64,000 bases of DNA from Struthidea cinerea (Eukaryota; Chordata; Aves; Passeriformes; Corcoracidae). Positions 50,601 to 64,000 of the stretch are shown here, piece by piece (within the stretch, counting starts at the first letter, position 1; each line of letters opens with the position of its first letter). Position numbers and translations under genes: made by a program. The notes beneath the pieces are model-generated. The model made no database searches, was not told the origin of the DNA, and saw nothing but the letters and a program-made list of their open reading frames with translations. The DNA lies in assembly GCA_013397865.1 (NCBI GenBank), contig VZTI01003267.1, positions 2,030,902-2,094,901 of the forward strand, written 5' to 3'.

Positions 50601-53582
50601 AAAACAATTTTTTAATCACTTGAAGATACTCAAAATAGTAAGGATGTCGAAGGAAAAGGGAAAAGATTAATTCAGAAATGCAGGTCTTCCTTTTACAGAG
50701 ATCCCCTAGCCACAAGGGGACACATGAGAAAAAGAGTTATATAGATGTCAGATTTTGTGAGCAGGAGATGTATAGAAATAGAGTGCTTCCCCAATATTTC
50801 TGCTGGACAACAAGTTTTTAAGCCTTGATCAACTACTGTTCCTGATACTTTTCACTGTATTTTATTTATTTGGCTGCCTATACACAGCCATAATTCTTTT
50901 CATCATTACTGTAACAACATCACTGCTGGTATTCAATTGAGTTTTTAAGGATTCTAGGGCAATTCATGCTACTTTGTGGGTATAATTAATTTAGAGTTCT
51001 CAAAATAGGATAAAAAAAAAGGAAGAGAGCAACCAGCCTGTTCTTCCTGACTCCAGCTTTGTCAGTCTTCCATCTGCCTTCACTGCACAGTAAAAACTAT
51101 CCTTATTCTCAGGTGTTTTACACACTTTTAATAGAGAACTAGCTTTATAACCTGCTACAGCTCTGAACAGAATGAGAGAACTGCAAATGGTCATCTACTG
51201 ATTTCAGCACTGAAAATATTCCACCTAGAATTTAAAATTCATCTTGTAATAACCCCTCCAAACAGTAGAAATATTCTAAATCAAAATTAATGCTATACAG
51301 TTAGAGACGAACAACAGAGATGCATAGAAATCTGATTCACTTCTTTCATCCCTTTTTTATAGGGAGGTCCATTCTTCTGAGAAGCTGAAGTAGAGATGTT
51401 ACAGTTTTAACTGTTTCCAGAGCATTTATTGTGTTCCCTCTGGTAGTCCAGCAACCTTCTTTTTTCTGATACTTCTCCTCCTCACTTCTTTCCTTCCCTA
51501 AAGGATCACAGCTTGTCCTCTACCCCAACAAGAACAACAAAACCCAATCAAACACAAAAATCCATAATCAGACAAAGAAAAAAGGCTGGGCTTATTCTGA
51601 ATCACTTACTAAACTGATTAGTCTAGAGCATTTTTTCCACCATCTTTTTCACCTTCACTTTTCCCCCAGCTATATAAAAAAAAACCACACAAAACAAACA
51701 AAACCAAATCCAATAAAACCCCAAACCAACAAACACATACACCTCCACCAACCACTTCTGTGCTCAAATCTCGGCTGAAGATATTTATCCATGAGTTGTG
51801 TCTGTTTAATTTGGATTGTAGACTCTAAGAGGCAAGGATATTATCTTATCTAGTTCTTATAAGCTCCATACTCTTATACTATTCATTCTTCTTATAGTAT
51901 TACTCATAAAATTTTACAACTGCATGACTAAAAGGAGAGAAATATCTAAATTTCCCTGAAGTTCAAGTCAATTTGGCACTGAATGCCCATTTCTCCATTG
52001 AAACAAGTAAGGTATTCTGCAAATATAGATTCAGCGCTCAATTCAGCTAAAAGACACACTTTCTCCTTGGGTTACTCTTTCATTGCCACTTAGTGATATT
52101 AAACAGCTACGTTTTGTCCAGCTATTTCATAGCCTCAAACTTGCATACACGAAGAGATTTGCAGAGTTATACAAGCATAGGGGGGCCTCAAATACGTGAC
52201 TCAGAGGGCTCATAGGTTATGTTGAAATTATATTTCTTTTGGCAAGCTTTTGCTCCAGGAGTACACACCAGGTGAAACGCAGTACTTTTCCCGTAGTCTC
52301 TTCATAGTTTTGGAGGGATCCATTTGTTTTTCCTGTTTTTCTAGGAGGACTAATCTTATTTCCTCACCCACATTAATTCCTATTACTTCTCCACTACTGT
52401 GCTGTTGCAAAAGTATTTCCATTTGCAGTTACATACCATTGCTAATGACATTCTTTATGCTCTGCTATATAGAACTTCTGAAGAAATATTTGGAAGTTAT
52501 TTTAAATTGATATATCAATATTTCTTCTTTAGAGATTTTGCTTTCCCCTTTGAAAGATTTAATCCTCTTCACAGCAACACAAATTCAGACTTTGATGCCA
52601 AAATGGGTTTAAGTAGCTGTTCTGCTAAGCAGGATGTAGAGTTTCTTCAAGTGATTCTCATATCCAATCCTTAACTTTAAGGCAAACAAAAGCTTGTCTT
52701 CCAGAAAACCGCATTTTTGTAATCTTAAGAAAAAAACACAATGCCAATCTGCAATGAGTTACTGACCTGCATGAGCCATTTTCTGGCTTCCTAATTCACT
52801 TGAAAACCCAGCAAAAAAGCCCACATCTCTCAAGGGAAGCAGAGTTTGCATCTGAATTATTTTTCCAGGCACTTAAAGAGATAAATCAAGAATTTAAAAG
52901 AAATTGAGCCAGTGAGTATTTCCCAGCAGTCTGCTTGAACTCTGCTCTGCAGGTTTATATAACTTCTTGCTTTCAGACACAAGGATAATAAGAAATCCCC
53001 CAAAGGAAGTCCCTCATGAACATCCCAGAGAAAAATCACAGATATCATTATCCAGGGAAAGAGAACTGAAGTCACATGAGATATAATTATTGAGGTTTTC
53101 TCACAATTACATATGTAACTGTAACTTATATTCAGTAAAATGAGTTTTTCAAGATCTTTTAAGTAGTGCATAAACAACAATATTTCCAACAGTGGGAGCC
53201 ATCCCAGCAATAAGACAAATTCTTTGTTTCAGAAAATACATTGCAGGTTTAGTAGAAATGTTTTGAGTTCACAGGGAAAATCATAAAGTTTTCAGCCCAA
53301 AAATTAATCTAATTTTTGAAACTTGAAGTGAGATTCTGTATGATGTCTGTCTCAGGGAGCCTTTGAAAGACTTTACTGAGATAACAGTGAATTTAAAAGG
53401 ACATCAGTATCATCTTGCATTGGAAGAGAAGGGATTTTTTTAAATTTAAACTAAAGGATTTGTGAAGCTGGAAAAGTGCTCATGGTTCTTATTTTTATTT
53501 GTTTAATGACTTGTTCAGAGATTGTTTTAAAGTGTTACCATTTAATAAGAATTTTTTTTGAATGCACATGTTCACTCTCAGA

Positions 53583-53614
53583 ATATAACAGAGTCTCTAT
53601 ATAACAGAGTCTCT
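53583..53614. repeat. Perfect 16-bp tandem duplication
   Basis: ATATAACAGAGTCTCT is present twice head to tail (53,583-53,598 and 53,599-53,614). Identity is complete, suggesting a recent slippage event. Confidence 0.92.
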
Positions 53615-55753
53615 GATTGAGAAAAAAGGAAAAATCACATGAAGTGACTGAGTAGTTTTCCAAATTGGAGCACATGAACCTTTCTTTGTTGCCCAGCTTT
53701 TAGAATGACAACAAGTAGATTTAGCAATTTTACATGCAAAAATCTGTAACTGAAACAAGATGCAATAGAAAAATTCAATACACTTATAAATAATTTTGCC
53801 CTTGAGGTATACAAAATCTGAGAAGATAGTGTAAGTCTGCTGAGTTTGGAATTTTACATCTGTTCTTCATACTCTATACACTAATTTGGCAGAGGTTCTA
53901 GGCCAAGTCCTGCATTACTTGGTCAGGCGAAACATCTGCCCAGGAACTGGCAGACAAAGAACTGTGTCTTACAGCTGTTCAGCGTTACAAGAAATTATCA
54001 AAAAATGCATTTATGCTTAAATACCACAAGGACATCTCTCCCAGAATTTATGTTCTACTCAGTGCAGAATACTGCTGTCATCTCATGAGGAAACCTAGAT
54101 GTCTAGAGAAAAGTTTTTACACTTTTTAACTCTGATACACAAAAAATTAAAGAGACCTTAACTCAGCATCCACAGTGTTTTACTGTATCTTCATCTTCTA
54201 ATAATTACAGCAAGTAACCTTTTAGGGTCATGTGGAAAAGGTACTCAAGAATGAAATTAAAATTCTCATACACTTCAATATTATTCATTTCATTACAGTC
54301 CGGCATAGTTTATACTATCCAGAAAATATAGAAAAGCATAGATGGTCCAGTGTAGAAAAGACAAGGCAAGCCTTTGAAAGGAGAGAAAGAAGGAGATAGA
54401 AGGGACATTATGAAGCCCCCAATAAACAGTGACTCACACACCCCATAAAACCCCCAGAGAGAGGCTGCAGAGTTCACAGCCTCTGCCTCCAGAAAGCAAT
54501 GACTGCCTGATTAGATAAAAATGATTACTGAAACCTGCACCTTCATCTGTGACCAGAATTCAATGAGGAGCCAAGGAACAGCTTCATAAGCTGTGACAGC
54601 AGGAGACCAAAGCATAAGATATTTGTCCAGATCACACCTGTTTTCACAGGTACCTCTGTATCAGACCCTTTTGACCACACTAGAACAACAAAGGCTTTAT
54701 TATTGCCAGGAAATATTTTGAAAATTTGCCATGCTTTGAAATTTTGCTATTGTTTTGTCCAGTTGCTGGTGTGACTTTGTATTAGAAACAAAAGAAATTG
54801 TTTGTAATACATCCTCAATTCACAAAACTGTAAATTTCAGACAAGTAACTACTGTATAAGTTCCCATATCTTCATTATCATGAACTGAAACAAGACTAAT
54901 TTTTAAGGCTTCTCTCATTGAGCTAAGAAGTCAGACTAGTAAGTGTGAGGGAGCTTAACCTATTTCAGGGGACTCTATTACTCTGATTTTTTTACTCGCA
55001 TCCAGAGCAGCCTAAAAAATAGCATTCCTTCTCATATACTTTCATGGCCATGTACACAGTTGTTATTTACTTGAGATACAATGTAAAACAAAGAAGTTAG
55101 AGCATGTCACGAGATGTTATGTGAATTATGTTAAAAAAAATACCAGGGTAATGACATTTTGAACTCCTCTCTTCTACATTTTGATTCAGCTGATTAAGGC
55201 ATGTACATGGCCATAAAAAACCCCCACAGGTTCAGACAGTCTCTGCCTATTTTGGCACTGGAAAGCCTGAAGCAGATACCCTAGGGCAAGTTAATAAATG
55301 GTTAGTTTTACGCGCAGCAGCGGTATTAAGTCACCATCACCAAAAAAAGTTCCTATCTTATTTATTTCACCAGAATAATGGCTCTGATTTCTCAATTTAT
55401 TATATTATAAAAGCACCAATGCAGAAGCAGCAGTAGAGAATTGTGACAGAGTTTTATACACATATTAAAAGTTTATACCGCTTAGAACTCTATGTTGCAC
55501 TGCAGCAGTATTTCATTACTTCTAAATTAATTGTCCAACCAGGAAGTCATAGATCCTAAACTAAGCTTTCATGACTAGTACAAAATAACAGCATCAACAC
55601 TACAAGCCCACTACTGACAAGCAGCTGTGCATCTGCAAAGATTAAAGAGTCTCAACCCTCCTTGAGCCTTTTCCCTGGAAGCAGCCATAATCACAGACTT
55701 TGAAGACAAATACAATGACTCCAGAAAGCTTAAAAAGAAAAAGAAAGCCTTTG

Positions 55754-55772
55754 NNNNNNNNNNNNNNNNNNN
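55754..55772. other. Assembly gap (19 N)
   Basis: A short N run followed directly by 12 G (55,773-55,784). The short, uneven length suggests a sequencing failure at a guanine-rich site rather than a standard scaffold join. Confidence 0.99.
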
Positions 55773-55784
55773 GGGGGGGGGGGG

Positions 55785-58700
55785 AACCACAGGAAAAGAT
55801 AAGGTTCTCTCTCACAATAGAATAGCAAATTGGATGTACATACTTATCTTCAAGTACTTAAAGACTTGAATTCATCTTTTATGTCTGTACTCATCAGAAA
55901 CTCAGAAAAAGAAGTCTAAAGGGCTGTAGGCCAACATTTCCTATCATTCTGTCCTAGGATGGGACAATTAGAAGCACAAATAAGAGGGTCATCACCCCAT
56001 TAAGATTAGCAGCACAGCTCTGTACAGCTTCCTGTCGGGGCAGCAATTCCATAAATTAGAGCTTCAGAAGTTTACCTAATGTAAATGAAAGAGAACTTAG
56101 AAATTAAAAACAAACCAAGAAGTGGAAACTTGTGGTTATTTTTTTTTTTTAATGCACATAACAGACAAGCCTTATAAAGTTTTATACAGTAGCTACTTTT
56201 ATCCACTAGTTTTCAAAGGTTTCTAAGTTTAAGGTTTTCTAAGTTACCTCATCCTATTTTTAGATAATATCAGTTGTGACATTACCGAAGAAAAAAACTC
56301 CAGTCATTGTGCACTCTGAAACTCCCAGGATTATAAAAGCAATGCCTGAAGAACACAGCCAAACATGAGCAGAAAACCAGATATTAATCACAGTCACTAA
56401 CCTTATTACCTCTCTCCAGTCCCCTCACGAAGCAATACCTTCTCAGGAGCTCTGCAAAGTCTCAACTTGCAAGAGTGGGAAAAAAATCTGATGCAACCTG
56501 CACCTAGCAGCCTGCAGGTGCGTGCAATCCCATCTAACTGCTTGCACCTGGGCACTCCCAACTCTCCACCCCCTTGCCCCATAATTTCCCTCTGGAGGGC
56601 TCAGCAGGTTGCAATCTGTGTTGTTGATCTGAATTGTTTAATTGTTTCACTACAACAGGAGTGGTGCACAGGGCAGTTTTCTTGTTTCCAGACACAGTAG
56701 TGTGAGGTACTCACAAAGCTTTGGAGAGACTAAGGACTGAGTTTTTTTTAAAAATACTTGCTCTAAGAAAGAGCTCACTGCTGTTAAGAATCTCACAATT
56801 TCTGAATTTAAGTGGGTAGGTCAGTACAAGAAATCCACTGGTGATTTATATTCACTTTTGCCAGACTCCCCTGAGAGGAAAAACTGTAAGTGTGAAGGAC
56901 AGACTCGTTAGAGCCTAAAGCTACAGGGAGATGTAAAGCAAGATGTAAAGATAGAGTTGTTCAGACTCTTAAAATAATTTACTATTGCTTCTCCTGAAAC
57001 CCTTTTAAAAGTCATAGAACATTGAAAACTCCAGGGATTTTTGAAAGGAATTTTAATTTAGGTCTGCAGTCCAAAAATAATGGCAAAATTGTCTAAAAAA
57101 ACATAATTAAACGGAGCCTTTTTTCTTTGTTTGTCTATATATAATGGTTTCCATGGAAAAATATTTTTCCAAGATTATTAATATTTTCTGACATCTGCAG
57201 TTAAAAAAAACGAACTATGATGAACTGTCTACAATATACATTCCCTATTCTTTGCCCTGCTGGAGGCAGGGGGAGGAGGAGGAGGGGAAGAAATTGGGAA
57301 TGAAGTTGAATCCAGAAAAAGGGAGGGGTGGAGGGAATGTTGAGTCCAGCCAAAAAGAGGAGTGACAGAGTGGCTTTGGTGGGTGCTACCCTGCCTTACT
57401 TGTTCAAGCACCTGCACTGGTCACCAGTGTTACTCCTGTCAGGACTACCACAGAACTAAATCGACTTCAGTGTGGTTAAATGTGTGAAGTATCTCTGGTT
57501 TTTTGGTTTCATTTTTTGGTTTGGGTTTTTTCGGGTTTTTTTGAATGGAAACTGCTGATCTGCTTCTGCCTCTGAATTTTTGCGAGACTCGAACACAAAA
57601 AAATGTAGCAGCACACTATGGTTGTGTGATTAACTCTCAGGCTGACAAGGGAATAAGAGAAAAAGCCCTTTTTGGCTGACAAAATGACCAAATTATGATC
57701 TCCTGGTGTGAATGGAGTGTGCAGGTCCACAAAAGTCTGTGAGATGTAAGATTAAGGCAAGATTGATGTGTAACAGTATTTAGACAGACATTTACTGTTT
57801 GTCACTTTAAGTTTGAGCAATGATTTTCCGGATGAAAACATTCTATATCTGTCATCTGGTTTTAGCAGAAATTCATGATGGACATGTATTTTTTTAATCT
57901 TAGTTGAAGAGAAACTGGAAAAGTAAATAAAAATAAGGTAATACAAAGATTAACTCTTAAATATATTCATACAATAAATATGAGGAGATACATTCAGAAC
58001 TAATGACACACTTTCCTGAGAGAATATATATTTTCTCATTGTTCATTTCAATGACATGACAATAAATCAATGTGGAGTGCTAAATGTTCTGTATGACCCC
58101 CTCGATTGTGTTGGCACTAACTTAATGTGCATATATTTCTGAGCTCAACAGGTGCATGAAAAGCAAGTCAAGGAGGGAATGTGCATTCTGGGGTGCTATC
58201 ACCTGGAAAACCAGCATTAATAGAATACAAATGTTCACTGAGAGGGTAGATAGTGGGTCAAACATCATGATTAAACTGTAAGATTCCCTGAGAAAGAGTG
58301 ATGAATAGCACTGAAGAGCAAAAACTAAAGCTCAGTTTATTTTTTTTTACTGTTCCATATTTGTGATCTTCCAATATTGTGGGAAAATGTTTCTGCCTGT
58401 TGTTTGTAAGAACAGAAGTGTTTGTTTCATCTGTGTGGAAGATGTTTTGCAGGAAGAATCCAGTATCAGTCCCTCTGCTAGATTGCTTCTAATTGACCTA
58501 ACATTTTTTTTGTAAATGCAAGGAAAAAAATAAATCTAAACCATCCCATTCAGAACTTCTTTGTGACTAACCTGTTCAGAAGGAATTAAGAGCATGCTGA
58601 ACATGTTGATATAGCATAATTTATTCATTGTAAAGCTGAAGAGATTCACCATGCACTGTGAATTCTTTTGCTGAATGCAAGCTCCTGAATCACTTTTTTT

Positions 58701-60961
58701 TGTGTGCAATGCAGCAGTAAGTTCTCCATTTGCAGCTAATCTGGGTATATTACATACCAGAAGGCCAAAATCAACCCAATTATAAGCAAATGAAATTCTG
58801 TTGATACCAGGTAAATTACGCAAGTGCTAAGCTTGCTACCTAATATTCTTTACCACGTTGGTTGGCAGAAAAGGGTACTTGCTTCCTAAGAATGCTGACT
58901 GCAGGTCCTTTTCATTTCTTTTTAGTTTATCATGCCTTTGAAATGTCTCAGAATGATCATGTGAGATGACAGACAACATAGACTTGATAGACACTGCTGC
59001 TGGCTTTGGGGAAGATGTTTAGATATTACATTTAGATCTTTATGTTCTTCTTTTCATGTTGTAATAAGATGTTTACAATGAACCATTTCCATATTCTTCC
59101 TCGGGCCATTCTCCATGAGATGAAGTTGTCCACAAGCATTGAAGCACCACACCATTGCCTCTGACTATAGAACTGCTAGTTTAGATAAGCTTTGTTCCGA
59201 TAGAAAATCATCAAGCCCGTACTGTTTAATTTTTTTTCCTTTCAAGACTGAGTGCACCACAAGGAATCATGGAAGCAGGAAGAAGTAGGGGTGGGGAATA
59301 TGATGACAATTTTGGCAATAAATTCAGTATTGCTAGCATTTTGAGGCTACAATAAAGATCCATAAAATCTACATGTTTCATTGTATTTTGATGTTTTGTT
59401 GCCATGATGTCTTTTTCTCGTCTGTTCCGACAAACTAAATCCTTGGCAATATTTATATGAGTTTTCAAGTTAACTGTCATTCAGAGCTTAAATGCTTAGT
59501 GAAACTGAATTACAAGTATGGAAAACACGTTCCATCTAAAATTTATCCAGACTCTAAGAGCACTGTTCTTCCTCAGGCGTGCAACAACTTTAATTTGTAG
59601 TGCTTTTTTTTTTTCTTTTTTCCCTCAGTTTTGCTTACAACAATGACAGTCAATATCAGTAAGTAAGAAAGCACATTCACCAGGACCTAGCACAAGATGT
59701 TAGACATCCTGGGCAAAGATTCTAACAATTTGGGTGTTGATCCTGTCTGGAAACTCCTTTTGAAATAAAACCAAGCAGAAAACACAACAGCCTGTGAAGA
59801 GCCTGATGCTGGATTCTGTTCTGAGATTTGTACTGCAGCAGACTTTCAGGGGACTGAAGCAAAAAGAACTTGAGCACAGCTGCTGGATTACATTCAGGCA
59901 TACGTGGGACCTGCTGCTGGTTTGGTTCATTGGGAATCAGACACAAGACTGGAAATATAATCTAACTGGACTTGTCGCAAGTACCACAATATTAATCCCT
60001 TGACTTTCATAATTAAGATATGAAATAGTTCATTATATTGCATTACATGGACAATACAGATGTGACAGTGTATCAGTACTTTAAATGCTTTCTCCTTTCA
60101 GTAAATTATGAGAGGAAACAGCTGTATAATGCCATTAAAAAATCTATGAACTTGCAAGGAATTTTAAGACTGTGCTATGTTATGAAAAACAGTATTTGTA
60201 TAAGCAATTTACAGCCCAGTACTAAAAACATTACTATTTCAAACCTGAATGTTAATGGTAGCTGCCTGTGTAGTTAATTTTAGTCTCTAATTAATCGGAC
60301 TCCTCAGTATCGTATTATTTTAGAGCAATAGCCACAGGCTTTTTTTTGTTTTGTTTATGGGTTTTTTTAAGTATTTTATCCAGTTTCAAAGCAAAATCAA
60401 TATATTTTTCTCCAGCAATCTAGGTGCCTAGTTTTACACATTCACAACCCTGTCTTTCTTTGGAAATTTTAATGCTGGTTAATGGTTCTCTTTCGTTTTG
60501 TAAAAAGTACTGCTATGGATACTACATCCAAATTACCATTTTGCTTGTTTATGCAAAGCCTAACAATGATGACACTGCTCTGACTGCACCTTTAAAAGAA
60601 AATTATTGTACTTCTACATGAAACATAGGAAATGGTAGATAATGTATGCATAGCTTGTTATCACCTTAACCTACGAACCCAAAGAGGTGTGGGATTTTGT
60701 TCACTATGAAAAGAATGTCTCTTTACAACAGATTTAACCCAGATTTAACCCTCAATTTATATAGCATGCAATTTTAAGTCTGAGTGGTAAAGGGCTAGTA
60801 AGCAAGCTGACATACACTCACATGGATATCCCACCAACATGCACAGAGGTTTTCTAAAGCAACTGGTGACATGGATATGATTCTAAAGCTGGGGGTTTAG
60901 GATTTTAGGTTAGAAGCATTTGACTGAGGAAACAAAATGAACTTAGGTGTTTAATGACTCT
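55785..60961. other. Intergenic gene-desert segment
   Basis: No gene recognised. It contains a polypurine tract at about 57,262-57,345 and a T/G-rich tract at about 57,497-57,545. Short frames are unsupported. Confidence 0.6.
57262..57345 (+). repeat. Polypurine (GGA-rich) tract
   Basis: Starts GGAGGCAGGGGGAGGAGGAG and continues almost entirely as purines with several GGG runs. It could form triplex or quadruplex structures; this is a pattern-based statement only. Confidence 0.6.
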
Positions 60962-61296
60962 CTACAACAGAACTTGAGAGGAGGTTGTAGCCTGGTGGGG
61001 TTGGTCTCCCAAGTAACAAATGATAGGATGAGAGGAAATGGCCTCAAGTTACACCAAGGGAAGTTTGGATTGGATATTTAGGAAAAAAATATTCACTGAA
61101 AGGGTTGTCAAGCACTGGAACAGGCTGCCCAGGGAACTGTTTGAGTCATCATCCCTGGAGGTATTTAAAAGCCATGTAGATGTGGTACTTAGGGACACAG
61201 TTTAGTGGTGGACTTGGCAGTCCTGGGTTAACAGTTGGACTTACTGATTTTGAGGCCTTTTCCAACATAAATGATTCCACGCTTCTATGATTCTGT
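60962..61296 (+). mobile_element. CR1 LINE 3' fragment
   Basis: Begins CTACAACAGAACTTGAGAGG and runs through AGGAAATGGCCTCAAGTTA, GGAACAGGCTGCCCAGGGAA, CCCTGGAGGTATTTAAAAGC and GGTGGACTTGGCAGTCCTGG to TTCTATGATTCTG at the 3' end. It is the same CR1 type and orientation as the copy at 4,395-4,840 but keeps only the last third or so. It is 5'-truncated, typical of CR1 insertion, with no coding capacity. Confidence 0.93.
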
Positions 61297-64000
61297 AGCC
61301 TTACACACATAACTTCACTATAAAGTTAATCAGTACCAGTTTGGCAACTTGAAGTTGATGCTAACTAGTTGATTCATTTGATTTCCACTGACAGCAACTT
61401 TGTCAGTGGTTGTATAACAACATCCTGCAATTGCAGCAATAAAATATCTGTAGCTGTTACACATAAACAGCTTTATTCACAATGTGCTTATCTCCACTGG
61501 TAGGGTGGTGTAAATAAGAATCACCTGCTACTGCTTCAGTACATATTCAGCTTCTCTATGACTGTAATATTGATGTTCCCCCTTGAACTTCCTTCATGAT
61601 TTGTTTATTTAGGTATCAAAAGTGATGTCAGATATTAGGCCTTGCTTAAAGATAGCAGCAATGACAATCAGCTTCAAAGATGAGAATTGACTTGAGCTTC
61701 CAGACCTTGAAATAACCTGCTTAGCCACTTGTCTCTACGTATGATGCTATGCATTACTTTTAAATAAATACTAAATTGTATAATATCTCAGCATTTATGT
61801 ACTAAACTAAATTAAATACATTATCTACCATGATGCTTTGTGTTTTTAATTGTAGATTGGTTGATCTTTGTGCTCAAGAGCTAGACAACAGTTTGCTACA
61901 TCAACAGTCAATCCCTGGAATGACAATAGGATACCAGAGTAAGGGAGTAGAAATTCTAAACATCTGGTGAAATGCCTTACTTCAGAAATCAAAGCAAACA
62001 AAATCTTTCTATCAGACATCTGGAGAAGAGACAATGTCAGGTCTCACACCGGTTTGCAGACAGCTGCACAGCAGTTCCAGAATGCACTTTCCTATGGAAA
62101 TAAATCTTCCCTTTTCACTGATTTTCAGAAGGGGCATAGAATTTTGCTTCTACCAGATCTAATTTGAAGATGTTGAGGGACAGAGCAAGATGCTGTGACA
62201 CTTGTCCACAGCACAATATCAAAAATGTCCTCTGAACAGGTTACTGGATTGAGGACACATAATGAAATTTCTTCTGAAGCCTTTTGTGCAGCTCTGGAAG
62301 GTCTTTGATCACAGTCTATTCCCTAATTGCACTCTAGAGAATAAAATTGCTCTCTCTTTCTGCCTGTTGCCTTTTGCACACAGCAAAATTCTAAACAGAG
62401 GTAGAGCTGTAAAGCAGCCTCTCAATCAGCATGTGTTCACAACAAGATTTCTGACCATAAGGCAATGTGCCCTCAAGTTGTTATTTAAGGGACAACCCTG
62501 GAAGATTATGGGTGTTACCTCCTTAGATTTTCTTCTGGTTGTAAGCTGTTGAATCACTGCAAAGAGTCTGGAAAATTACATCAGAAAATTCTCTCAAGGA
62601 AAGGGAAGCACTGAAGAAAGATGGAGAAGAAGGTGAAAACTACAGACTAAAACCTGTCCTCTGCTTCATCATGAGCATGAGACTACAGTGTATGACTATA
62701 ATCCAAGAGAAATTGAGTTTAGCCAGCTTCTGAATGCATTGATGGACTAAAACTTCATCTGGGGACATCCAACAGCAGTCACAGTCCTTAACAGTTCTGA
62801 GTAAGAAAACTGAGTATCCGTAATAATACATAAAAGCATACGAACCATCTGAATTGAAGATTTCCTTGGCCCAAGTGAGGTACAGCACAGTTTTATTTGA
62901 TTTCTTACCACAGGTCTCTGAGGCTTTACAGTCCCAATTTCCCCAGATCTAGGAACAGAGATGCCGTCATCTCTGGGATTCCCTGTACTTTAATCAGACT
63001 TCCCACAAACTCGTCTTTGGTGAAGTGAGCTCTGATTCCTCAGCTGAGTCCCTAGATCCTAGATTCAAATTGCACAGTCACTCTGGCAAAGCAGATGAGA
63101 AATATCTCGTGACAAAAGAATTTTCCTTTATTTTGGCTTCAAAAGCTTTCCTTTCATGTGGCTGAGCAAGGGCTAAAAACACAACAAATGCTTCCTTCTG
63201 AGGTCATCTAAAAGATTGATTTTGACTTTGTCAACTGGACAACCACTAATAATCTCCTATAACTATGGAATAAATGCGGGAATAAAAATAATTTAAATCT
63301 AAGTTTGTCATTTACATAATTTATTCATCCAATTCTCAACAACTCAGTGCATTTTTACTTGAGTTTCTCTCATGCAAACACATTTTTTCTCCTTTTACCA
63401 TTTTCCTGCCTTGCTCTGCTCTTTAATGAGCCCCTCTAAGAAATGGCTGCTATTACTCTTAGATGATGGAAAAAACAGAAAAACAGGCAATGAATTTGTT
63501 TGTGGGGTTTTTTCGCTTTTGAGCACAGTCACTACTGCATCCAAGGATCACTTTTCCAGGCAGTGAACACGGGTTTCATTTTATAATCCAAAAAAAGTGT
63601 CACAGCTGAATTTGTATTAAAAACATTGAGAAGATTCTCTTTTTCCTCATTGCCTCTACACATAGCAGAGAAAGAGATATTACTTAACCTTGAAATTTAA
63701 TTGTTGACGTATTTTTAGGCATGCCTTGGAATTTACTTCTCACATTTTTTTTCTGAACAGAATTCCAAAGCAGAAGCTGAAGCACTGAAGTTGCATAATA
63801 GATAGATAGTATTTTTGTCTCTGTATAACAGGCATAATTAGTCTTATCCATACAATTATAAAAACAGAAATATATTCTAAAAGCTTAGCCACATGCTCTC
63901 TATTTAGTACTGATTCACTGGAAGCGGTTTTTTCCCTAAAAATATTTTGGTTTAAAAACTGTGTCTAACACTGTCTGTTTTGGCTCATAACACTAAAAAC
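61297..64000. other. Intergenic, no gene seen
   Basis: The frames here (up to 96 codons at 62,262-62,552) resemble no family and lack splice or promoter context. A short GATA run lies at about 63,800-63,808. Confidence 0.55.

Larger units (their letters stand above)
42613..55753. other. Intergenic gene-desert segment
   Basis: About 13 kb without a recognisable gene. A 93-codon frame at 44,173-44,454 is the most protein-like, but it has no family resemblance and its 3' end is a G-rich low-complexity tract. Local features are a candidate quadruplex (44,416-44,439), an interlocked inverted repeat (44,591-44,650), A/C-rich tracts (51,529-51,562; about 51,675-51,740) and a 16-bp tandem duplication (53,583-53,614). 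Confidence 0.6.

Noticed and set aside
1..64000. CRISPR arrays, tRNA or rRNA genes, prokaryotic operons
   Set aside because: No regularly spaced repeats, cloverleaf or rRNA words were noticed; the repeats and splice signals mark this as vertebrate nuclear DNA.

Overview
This 64 kb window is vertebrate nuclear DNA, almost certainly from a bird. Three truncated CR1 retrotransposons are recognisable; one ends in tandem copies of the CR1 octamer ATTCTATG, and the other two end in degenerate versions of it. There is also one solo long terminal repeat of an avian ERV-L-like type. No open frame exceeds about 120 codons, as expected for introns and gene desert. The sequence does not allow a species call. 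Two runs of N are assembly gaps.

Region 1 (1-13,505) is the 3' end of one gene on the + strand. The only coding exon I can assign firmly is 13,028-13,174. It encodes the last 48 residues of a Y-subfamily polypeptide N-acetylgalactosaminyltransferase, best matched from memory to GALNT18 (GALNTL4). It has a clear branch site, polypyrimidine tract and AG in front, and a short 3' UTR with AATAAA at 13,482. Positions 1-13,027 are read as its last intron, which holds one CR1 copy, one guanine-rich candidate quadruplex cluster, and an unexplained 150-nt exon-like open segment at 3,064-3,213.

Region 2 (13,506-64,000) is intergenic. It holds two CR1 copies (15,139-15,420 on the - strand; 60,962-61,296 on the + strand), a 540-bp solo LTR on the - strand (42,073-42,612), three weak MIR-like fragments, short tandem duplications, A-rich low-complexity tracts and two gaps. 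No protein-coding gene, tRNA, rRNA or CRISPR array was recognised. This agrees with the gene-poor flank beyond the 3' end of GALNT18 in other amniotes (from memory).

I found no operon, defence system or other multi-gene novel system. The observations most worth a second look are the unexplained exon-like segment, an interlocked inverted repeat at 44,591-44,650, and a pair of 38-bp near-copies at 36,799 and 38,559.
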